64,000 nucleotides of DNA from Alteromonas stellipolaris. Lineage in GTDB: Bacteria > Pseudomonadota > Gammaproteobacteria > Enterobacterales > Alteromonadaceae. The stretch is from the NCBI RefSeq assembly GCF_001562115.1, contig NZ_CP013926.1:930001-994000 (forward strand), read 5' to 3'. Below the pieces are notes generated by a model. The model was not told the origin of the DNA. It ran no database searches and saw nothing but the letters and a program-made list of their open reading frames with translations. Positions 57,305 to 64,000 of the stretch are shown here, piece by piece; position 1 is the first letter of the stretch, and each line of letters opens with the position of its first letter. Made by a program: the position numbers and the translations under genes.

Positions 57305-57811
57305 TTACTGCTTGGCCTGTATATCCACTACCAAGTCGTTCGCCAACGATTCAAGGGCATCTTGCAGTGCATCGTCATCAAAATCTTCAGGTACTGCAAT
57401 AACCGCATTGGCCTTAAAGATTAAACTTCCCCAGTTAGGCGCGCTTTCGCAACGTGATGAAAAGTTGAGGATGTTAAGGTTAAATTGGTTTAGCACTGAA
57501 GTTAGCTCTTGCACTATGCCTGCTTTGTCGTTGCCCATAACATCAACGGTTAGTTGGTTCGTTAATGTATTGCTCGCGGTATTAACTGCCACAGACTGAA
57601 CAGACAAGTCGGAAATAGCGTTTAGAGCATCGACCAGTTTTTCGTTCTCGTCAGCGGGAACATGTACTTCAACAAAACCGGTAAACATGCCTGCCATATG
57701 CGCAAAGCTTGAACCTTGCCAATTGCCTTTGTGCTTGTAAATGCACTTAGCTAGCGCATCAACCAAACCCGGTTTGTCTTTACCCATAATACTGATAATG
57801 AGCGATTGCAT
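57305..57811 (-). CDS. gcvR: Glycine cleavage system transcriptional repressor GcvR-like
   Basis: A 168-residue protein with two ACT domains (about 1-80 and 85-165), first MGKDKPGLVDALA and second VMGNDKAGIVQELTS. In E. coli GcvR binds glycine and blocks the activator GcvA. No gcv genes are nearby. Other double-ACT regulators are possible. It lies upstream of ppk1 with a 127-base gap, so it may be separately transcribed. Confidence 0.82.
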   Translation of the reverse strand: MQSLIISIMGKDKPGLVDALAKCIYKHKGNWQGSSFAHMAGMFTGFVEVHVPADENEKLVDALNAISDLSVQSVAVNTASNTLTNQLTVDVMGNDKAGIVQELTSVLNQFNLNILNFSSRCESAPNWGSLIFKANAVIAVPEDFDDDALQDALESLANDLVVDIQAKQ

Positions 57812-58011
57812 GAGAAACTCCTATTTCAGAATCTGTAGAAATACGTTTGCTACTGTGGTTTTACGGTAATACCATAAGTCACACTGAAAAAACGCTACTG
57901 GTTAGTATTGCTAATAAAACTTGATAACAACAGTGGTTGAGGCAGCCTACTTTAGGCGTTATTCACCCGAATTAACCTAAAAGTTTTCGCTTGCTATTAG
58001 CATAACAAAAC

Positions 58012-58032
58012 TTACACTGCTCACCAGTGTAA
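58012..58032. repeat. Palindrome just upstream of pstC
   Basis: TTACACTG-CTCAC-CAGTGTAA, eight perfect bases on each arm with a five-base spacer, 30 bases before the pstC start. It may be an operator; no matching regulator is recognised. Confidence 0.55.
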
Positions 58033-58061
58033 TTTACACCTGATAATATTATTAAATAAGA

Positions 58062-60245
58062 ATGACTTCCTATAGCGACAGCATCAATAGAAAACGCCAG
58101 CGCAACGATAGGTGGGGGCGGTATATCGTCACCGGCTTTGGTGGTTTGGTATTGCTGACGCTGGTTATCTTAATTTCGCACCTAGTCAGTCAGGCTTTAC
58201 CCTTGGCGTTAGTGCCTAACATTGAGAAAGAGCACCAGTTCGCATTACCCCAAGGCAGCCATGTTGAAAACGCCGGCGATTTGCTTGGTGGCCAGTTAGT
58301 GGTAATTAGCGGCGAGGAATGCCGCTTTAGCTTATTTGGTTACAGCGATAATAATATCACTAAGCATCACGACTATATTCGCCCTTGTGATCATCAATTG
58401 TCGACCACCTCATTAATGGGCGAAAATGCAATTGTAGATATTTCCGCTGGTGGACAAGTTCGCGTGGTGCCCGTCAGGTCGTTAGCGTATCGCAGTGTAT
58501 TGATTGCGAATAATTCAGATCCTATAGCTCAGTCTTCAAGCCTAGCATCCTCGACAATATCTTTTGCACTACCGAGCAAATATTGGTCACAAACTTCGTC
58601 CTGGCATTTTGCTTTGTCGTCTAAGTGGTCGGCAATAGCGTTACATACACCATCAGGTACTTTTATTCGCTGGGTTAATCAACTTAATCCCACGCAAATG
58701 ATTGATAAGTTCTTTGCCAATGTCGATAAAGTACATTTGTTACCTGGTGCACAAATGATGTTGGTAGAAAAAGAAGCACATTTGTTCCTTTCACGTCTTT
58801 TTGAGGACGAATCAGAACTCTCGCTATTAACGTCTTTTAATAAGCCCAGCAGCCACGACACTTCTATTTTAAGCCTAGAAAAAGACAGAACCTTTTTCTT
58901 GCAAGATGGCGCTAGCCACGTTAGCCGGTGGGTAATACATCGCGATGCTAACAAGCTTGGCTTCATTGAAACTTACCAGTTCTCGTTAAATGTGGGCGAA
59001 CGGTTGGTTGATATAAAAGAGCATGCCAGTATTAATGTGGTGGCAGCGCTTACTGATAAACATCGCCTACTATTTATCAATCGAGTATCAGGTGAAGTGG
59101 TCACAACCATTGATTTACCTGAACCTATACAGTCAGTTTCTTGGTTCGGTAACCGACTTTACGGCTACAATGATGACGCTATTTTCATTTGGCAGGCAAA
59201 CCACCTAAGCGGTATTACGACGTGGCGCTCGCTATTTGCACCGCAACATTATGAAGGATATACCGATGTAGATACGGTGTGGCAAACCACAAACGCCACC
59301 GATTTCCAAGAAGCAAAGTTTAGCCTTACGCCATTAATAATAGGTAGCATGAAGGCATCACTACTGGCGTTATTTATTGCCATTCCGGTAGCAATCGGTG
59401 CAGCCATTTACACCGCCTTTTTTGCTAAAGAGCGACTTCGTCATGCCCTAAAACCCGCCATTGAGATGCTAGAAGCTGTCCCCAGTGTGCTTATTGGCTT
59501 TATCGCCGCCATTTGGCTATCACCCATGGCCGAACAATTTCTCTTCTCTTTTGCTTTTTTTCTTATTGTTATTCCATTTGTATTGATTGCAGTAGCCTTT
59601 GTTCAACGCCCCATTGCCGATCGCTTGCCGGCTAAAATTCGACATGGTGCTGAGTTAGGCTTTGCGATACTTGGCGTATTTATATTGGGTTATATAAGTG
59701 TGGTATGGGCGCCAGAGTGGTTCTTTAGCGTAATTAATGTAGATGGTTTTGACATGCTAGCCGCTGAGTCTGATAGCCCTATAGGTAAAACGACGATAGT
59801 TGTGGCGTTAGCGCTGGGCGTCGCTATTTCACCGAGTATTTACTCTATTGCTGAAGATGCCATAGGTGGTGTGCCCGATGAATTAAAGCATGCTTCGTTT
59901 GCGCTAGGGGCTACGCGGCTTCAAACCCTTAAACATGTGGTATTGCATGTCGCCTTTCCAGGTATTACGGCGGCGATTATGCTTGGATTTGGTCGCGCAT
60001 TCGGGGAAACCATGATTGTACTTATGGTGACAGGGAACACGCCGATATCAAGTTGGGGCTTAATTGAAGGCTTACGTGCATTAACGGCCAACTTAGCCAT
60101 TGAATTACCCGAAGCCGATGTATCATCGGCGCATTATCAAATTCTTTTCTTTACCGCTGGCATACTCTTTGTTTTTACTTTTGTTGTAAATACGATTGCT
60201 GAATTTACTCGTCAACGCCTACGCAGTAGATCTTATTATGAATAA
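58062..60245 (+). CDS. pstC: Phosphate ABC permease PstC, enlarged
   Basis: Permease of the high-affinity phosphate transporter. At 727 residues it is more than twice E. coli PstC (319). One membrane helix (about 22-44) is followed by an extra domain of about 360 residues with blade-like repeats (about 50-405), and then the permease domain (about 415-715) with the coupling loop FALGATRLQTLKHVV and the GFGRAFGETMIVLMVTGN segment. It starts pstC-pstA-pstB-phoU. No pstS is adjacent. The extra domain is inferred to be periplasmic. Confidence 0.9.
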   Translation: MTSYSDSINRKRQRNDRWGRYIVTGFGGLVLLTLVILISHLVSQALPLALVPNIEKEHQFALPQGSHVENAGDLLGGQLVVISGEECRFSLFGYSDNNITKHHDYIRPCDHQLSTTSLMGENAIVDISAGGQVRVVPVRSLAYRSVLIANNSDPIAQSSSLASSTISFALPSKYWSQTSSWHFALSSKWSAIALHTPSGTFIRWVNQLNPTQMIDKFFANVDKVHLLPGAQMMLVEKEAHLFLSRLFEDESELSLLTSFNKPSSHDTSILSLEKDRTFFLQDGASHVSRWVIHRDANKLGFIETYQFSLNVGERLVDIKEHASINVVAALTDKHRLLFINRVSGEVVTTIDLPEPIQSVSWFGNRLYGYNDDAIFIWQANHLSGITTWRSLFAPQHYEGYTDVDTVWQTTNATDFQEAKFSLTPLIIGSMKASLLALFIAIPVAIGAAIYTAFFAKERLRHALKPAIEMLEAVPSVLIGFIAAIWLSPMAEQFLFSFAFFLIVIPFVLIAVAFVQRPIADRLPAKIRHGAELGFAILGVFILGYISVVWAPEWFFSVINVDGFDMLAAESDSPIGKTTIVVALALGVAISPSIYSIAEDAIGGVPDELKHASFALGATRLQTLKHVVLHVAFPGITAAIMLGFGRAFGETMIVLMVTGNTPISSWGLIEGLRALTANLAIELPEADVSSAHYQILFFTAGILFVFTFVVNTIAEFTRQRLRSRSYYE

Positions 60246-61815
60246 TATTTTCAATGGAGGCTTTAACGCCGTTCATCGCCAGTCGTTAGTTATATCGTTA
60301 ACGGCGTTTTTGACGAGCTTGCTATTAATTGCTTTGGTCAGTGTGTTGTTCCTTATCACCTTTCGTGGCGGTGCGTATTTTTGGCCCGAGCCTATTTACA
60401 AGGTGACCTATAAAGTTGCTACAGCCAATGAAAGCGCTCAGTCCGACAGTAGGATGTTCGCTCAGCTTTATATGGCTGACGAAGATGAGCAAATCTATCA
60501 AGTTCACTTTGCTGACGAGCAAAGCCCGTATGGTTCACAAATGCAGTTGGCCAGCGCGCATATCATTAACAAAGAACTTGCTTATGGCAGTGCCGAAATA
60601 AAAGTTAAAGACGGGCGTTTCGTATTGGGGCAGCCTGAGTTTTTAACCACACCGGACAGCCGACGGGAAGACTTATCGCTATTTTCAGATATTCAAGACA
60701 GAGTATCCGCACTAAGTGCGCAAATTGAGAAAATCAGAAGCGAACGACTATCGCCCATTCATGAGTCGTTGGCATCACTAGATAGCAAAGGTGTGGATCA
60801 AAATGCGCCGGCAAGAAAGCGCTTAGAGACGCAGTTCGAACGCTGGCAGCACGAAGTTATTCACCTTGAGGAAGAGCGAGACGAATATGAACTCAGTGTT
60901 ACTTTTGCCAATGCGCAAGCGTACGCTATTCGAGTGTCTGAAATTAAAAGCGTCGATTATGTAAGCCAGCTTAACTATTTTGAAAAGTGGCAGGTGGCAT
61001 TGAGTCGTATCGCGACCTTCCTGACTGATTCGCCCAAACAGGCGAATACGTCTGGTGGGGTGTATCCCGCGCTATTTGGCACTGTGCTAATGGTATTTTT
61101 AATGACCATTATAGTGACGCCGTTTGGCGTGCTGGCAGCGATTTATTTAAGTGAATACGCTCCTGATACGCCGTTTACCACCGCCATAAGAATAAGCGTT
61201 AGCAATATGGCAGGCGTACCTTCCATTGTTTATGGGGTTTTTGGTTTAGGCTTTTTTGTTTATACCTTGGGCGGCAATATAGATGCACTTTTCTTTGCAG
61301 ATAAATTGCCCGCACCCACCATGGGAACCCCGGGTGTGTTCTGGGCGAGTTTGACCATGGCTATTTTAACCTTGCCGGTCGTTATTGTTGCCACCGAAGA
61401 AGGCTTGCGACGAGTCCCCGAGGGGTTAAAACGGGGGAGTTATGCCCTTGGTGCCACCAAGGTTGAAACTATCGCTAAAACCATTCTGCCCATAGCGTCA
61501 CCTGGAATAATGACAGGCGTTATATTAGCGATTGCTAGGGCGGCTGGTGAAGTCGCACCTTTAATGTTAGTTGGGGCGGTGAAATTTGCCCCAACGCTAC
61601 CTATAGACGGTGAGTTCCCGTATCTGCATCTAGAACGGCAATTCATGCATTTGGGCGTACTCATTTATGATGGCGCTTTTCATAGTCATACTGATGCGAA
61701 GAACTCTTCAATGATGTTTGCCGCCTGCTTGCTGCTATTAATCGTGGTATTTGTATTGAATGTGCTTGCAGTTATACTAAGAACGCGGTTAAGAAAGCGC
61801 TATTTACAAGGGTAA
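60238..61815 (+). CDS. pstA: Phosphate ABC permease PstA, enlarged
   Basis: Second permease subunit, 525 residues versus about 296 in E. coli. After the first helix (about 14-38) a large inserted region (about 45-270) includes a coiled coil near 150-220 ([24 protein letters not shown]). The permease domain (about 285-520) has [25 protein letters not shown] and [15 protein letters not shown] 60238 overlaps the pstC stop by eight bases; a start at 60196 lies inside pstC and is rejected. Confidence 0.9.
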   Translation: MNNIFNGGFNAVHRQSLVISLTAFLTSLLLIALVSVLFLITFRGGAYFWPEPIYKVTYKVATANESAQSDSRMFAQLYMADEDEQIYQVHFADEQSPYGSQMQLASAHIINKELAYGSAEIKVKDGRFVLGQPEFLTTPDSRREDLSLFSDIQDRVSALSAQIEKIRSERLSPIHESLASLDSKGVDQNAPARKRLETQFERWQHEVIHLEEERDEYELSVTFANAQAYAIRVSEIKSVDYVSQLNYFEKWQVALSRIATFLTDSPKQANTSGGVYPALFGTVLMVFLMTIIVTPFGVLAAIYLSEYAPDTPFTTAIRISVSNMAGVPSIVYGVFGLGFFVYTLGGNIDALFFADKLPAPTMGTPGVFWASLTMAILTLPVVIVATEEGLRRVPEGLKRGSYALGATKVETIAKTILPIASPGIMTGVILAIARAAGEVAPLMLVGAVKFAPTLPIDGEFPYLHLERQFMHLGVLIYDGAFHSHTDAKNSSMMFAACLLLLIVVFVLNVLAVILRTRLRKRYLQG

Positions 61816-61823
61816 CCTTTTAC

Positions 61824-62630
61824 ATGCTGAAGTTGTTTGAACGCAATACGCTCAACGTGGCTGACATCACAGATGACACCACGGCTATCGATGTGCGTAA
61901 CCTCAATTTATGGTTTGGAAATAAGCATGTGCTTAACGACATTTCAATGCGTATTCCAAAAAATAAGATCACCGCATTAATTGGCCAAAGTGGGTGCGGT
62001 AAATCTACCCTAGTAAACTGCTTTAACAGACTTAACGATTTGTACGATGGCTGCAAATACGAAGGCGAAATTATTATTGGTGGTCGCAATATCAATAGTA
62101 AAAAGGTGAACGTATCGCGGCTACGCACTCAAGTAGGTATGGTATTTCAGCGGCCTAACCCTTTTCCCATGAGCATTTACGATAATGTTTGTTACGGGCT
62201 TCGCTTGCAAGGTATTAAAACCCGACGCCACTTAGACGATGCGGTAGAAAGTGCGTTAAAAGAAGCTGCATTATGGGATGAAGTTAAAGACAGATTGTTT
62301 GAATCGGCTAACGCGTTATCTGGCGGTCAGCAGCAGCGCTTAGTTATTGCCAGAGCACTAGCCCTTAAACCCGATATTTTGTTACTAGATGAGCCTACCT
62401 CGGCGCTTGACCCATTAACGACCTTGTTTATTGAAGAATTAATGGCTGAGCTTAAGAAGCGTTGTACCATCGTGATTGTTACCCACAATATGCAGCAAGC
62501 CTCAAGGGTTTCAGATTACACGGCGTTCTTCCATCAGGGGCGATTGGTTGAATATGCAGACAGCGATTCGCTATTTACCATGCCAGAGAAGAAACAGACT
62601 GAAGATTATATTACTGGCCGCTATGGCTAA
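61824..62630 (+). CDS. pstB: Phosphate ABC ATPase PstB
   Basis: ATPase of the phosphate importer, 268 residues. Walker [10 protein letters not shown] lies near residue 53, signature LSGGQQQRL near 170, Walker [13 protein letters not shown] near 190, and the switch histidine in VTHNMQQA. It follows pstA by eight bases and precedes phoU. The [11 protein letters not shown]-loop is typical of PstB. Confidence 0.96.
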   Translation: MLKLFERNTLNVADITDDTTAIDVRNLNLWFGNKHVLNDISMRIPKNKITALIGQSGCGKSTLVNCFNRLNDLYDGCKYEGEIIIGGRNINSKKVNVSRLRTQVGMVFQRPNPFPMSIYDNVCYGLRLQGIKTRRHLDDAVESALKEAALWDEVKDRLFESANALSGGQQQRLVIARALALKPDILLLDEPTSALDPLTTLFIEELMAELKKRCTIVIVTHNMQQASRVSDYTAFFHQGRLVEYADSDSLFTMPEKKQTEDYITGRYG

Positions 62631-62666
62631 CTAGCTAAAACAGCAGTAGCGAATAGGAGCGATACA

Positions 62667-63383
62667 ATGCGTCAGGTTGCACTGAATACCCATATTTCCG
62701 GAACCTTTAATATCGAGTTAGAAAACTTAAGAAACTCGGTGTTAACCATGGGCGGCGAAGTAGAGCAGCAATTACTTGATACCTTGAAAGCACTCAAATT
62801 AAATCACCCTGGCTTGGCTGAAAAAGTAGTGTTGAATGACCTTAAGATTAATTCTATGGAAATTCAGATAGACGAAGAGTGTATTCGGATTATTGCCAAG
62901 CGCCATCCTACCGCAAGCGATCTTCGCTTAATCATGACCATATCTAAAGCCATCACTGACATTGAAAGAATGGGCGATGAAATAGAACGTATTGCTAAGC
63001 TGGTCACCCGCAACAAATTACCTAGCTCTGACACTATCAAAAGCAGCATGTTGTTAATCGGCGAGCGAGTAGCGGCGATGATGCGAGGTACTTTCGATGC
63101 GTTTGCACGTCAGGACGAAAGTGCGGCTTTGGCGGTGTATAAACAAGACAACCGAATAGACAGCGAATATAAACGCTTGCTCACTTACACCACCACAGAA
63201 ATGGAAAAAACCACAGAAGATATGCAAGATTGGCTAGACGTATTGTGGGCCATGCGTTCATTAGAGCGTATTGGTGACAGGTGTAAAAACGTGTGCGAAT
63301 ACGTGGTTTATTTAACCAGAGGGACAGATGTAAGGCATACGCCGCTAGAAAACATTCACCAAAAGTTAGAAGATTTGAGTTAA
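62667..63383 (+). CDS. phoU: Phosphate signalling protein PhoU
   Basis: Negative regulator linking Pst transport to PhoR-PhoB; 238 residues in two three-helix bundles. Each bundle has a metal-binding E-R-x-G-D motif: IERMGDEIERIAK near 103 and LERIGDRCKNV near 205. An AGGAGC site precedes the start. PhoR and PhoB are not in this window. Confidence 0.95.
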   Translation: MRQVALNTHISGTFNIELENLRNSVLTMGGEVEQQLLDTLKALKLNHPGLAEKVVLNDLKINSMEIQIDEECIRIIAKRHPTASDLRLIMTISKAITDIERMGDEIERIAKLVTRNKLPSSDTIKSSMLLIGERVAAMMRGTFDAFARQDESAALAVYKQDNRIDSEYKRLLTYTTTEMEKTTEDMQDWLDVLWAMRSLERIGDRCKNVCEYVVYLTRGTDVRHTPLENIHQKLEDLS

Positions 63384-63397
63384 AAATTGCTCAAAAA

Positions 63398-63415
63398 CTG
63401 TCACAAAACCGCAAT
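63398..63415 (+). promoter_or_regulatory. Weak Pho-box candidate between phoU and the PiT gene
   Basis: CTGTCAC-AAAA-CCGCAAT: the first 7-mer is perfect, the second matches poorly. An AATTAT -10-like hexamer follows nine bases later, the spacing expected of a PhoB-dependent promoter. It is about 260 bases before the PiT start. Confidence 0.35.
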
Positions 63416-63673
63416 ACTTGCCCAAATTATCATCGTATGAATTTAATTCCGTTGCGTTTTCTGTTTTTTCGTAGATTTTCACTATGGCTCTGCAGACGAT
63501 TACGCTATCATGCGCCGCAGCAAAGTATAATTCGTGCAAAAAATAATCTAAGCCTTTGCTAAGAATCGTTTTGCCGTGTAACTATCATTTTTTGTCTACA
63601 TCACAGCCGCACATTTGTCGGGTGATGTGGCAGTAGCTAGCTTAAATCGCGTAAAGATCAGGAGCGGTTATCC

Positions 63674-64000
63674 GTGGAATTTTTCGAGAGTTATGGTCTC
63701 ATTCTTATTCTCCTTGCTGCCGGTGTCGGCTTCATTATGGCTTGGGGTATTGGTGCAAATGACGTCGCCAATGCAATGGGAACATCTGTTGGTTCTAAAG
63801 CGTTAACGATAAAACAGGCAATTGTCATTGCCATGGTTTTTGAATTCGCCGGAGCATACTTAGCGGGTGGGGAAGTTACTTCTACCATTCGTAAGGGTAT
63901 TATTGATCCAGAGTATTTTTCTGCTATTCCTGAGTACCTTGTGCTCGGTATGATTTCTTCCTTGTTTGCAGCAGGTATCTGGTTAGCCTTTGCATCTTGG
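63674..64000 (+). CDS. PiT-family inorganic phosphate transporter (partial)
   Basis: Low-affinity phosphate transporter; the first 109 codons are present and the gene runs off the window. The N-terminal membrane helix and the signature GIGANDVANAMGTSVGSKALT (the PiT/PHO-4 motif) begin near residue 26. GTG at 63674 is chosen as start with GGAGCGG upstream. Location after pst-phoU groups high- and low-affinity phosphate uptake. Confidence 0.9.
   Translation, partial: MEFFESYGLILILLAAGVGFIMAWGIGANDVANAMGTSVGSKALTIKQAIVIAMVFEFAGAYLAGGEVTSTIRKGIIDPEYFSAIPEYLVLGMISSLFAAGIWLAFASW

Overview
The window reads as a chromosomal segment of a marine gammaproteobacterium of the Alteromonadaceae, most likely Alteromonas or a close relative. 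The evidence is the many proteins that align well with E. coli orthologues (SspA, RpoN, MlaF, MurA, Epd), gene orders shared with enteric bacteria, mid-range GC content, and lineage-typical additions such as enlarged Pst permeases, a soluble Cache protein and a class I aldolase beside pgk. The assignment is by recall; no database search was run. No prophage, CRISPR array, tRNA or rRNA operon was seen. Apart from one short inverted-repeat element, this is core genome with regulatory and sensory insertions.

Region 1 (1-24 kb) is housekeeping. It starts with the tail of cytochrome c1, then sspA-sspB, a CsaA-like protein, an AraC regulator, a large soluble Cache protein and mgtE. On the minus strand follows the enteric-type cluster yrbG-kdsD-kdsC-lptC-lptA-lptB-rpoN-hpf-ptsN-rapZ-ptsO (Kdo supply, LPS transport, nitrogen-PTS). 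Divergent to it is mlaFEDCB-ibaG-murA (outer-membrane lipid asymmetry and peptidoglycan precursor). The periplasmic proteases degS and degQ and the division-related zapG and zapE come next. rpoN carries a +1 frameshift that separates region I from the rest of sigma-54.

Region 2 (24-43 kb) is more accessory: a YebC-family protein, a DUF2306/AraC divergent pair, a YetF-like protein, a small secreted protein, a fused SecDF, a K+/H+ antiporter and the RNase P RNA gene rnpB. The most notable part is a minus-strand signalling set: a type I periplasmic binding protein, a hybrid histidine kinase containing a LOV (blue-light) domain with its flavin-binding cysteine, and a membrane GGDEF-EAL protein that carries three exact copies of a 21-bp repeat inside the EAL domain. 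A yqhC-like/yqhD divergent pair, an exonuclease, a small outer-membrane protein and a CYTH protein follow.

Region 3 (44-51 kb) is central metabolism: metK, with a MetJ-type operator, divergent from tkt-epd-pgk-fba (class I aldolase). A 245-bp MITE-like element and an S9 peptidase follow.

Region 4 (53.5-64 kb) is a phosphate and polyphosphate block: ppk1-ppx on the minus strand behind a good Pho-box candidate, gcvR, and then pstC-pstA-pstB-phoU and a PiT transporter that runs off the window end. No pstS lies next to the pst genes.
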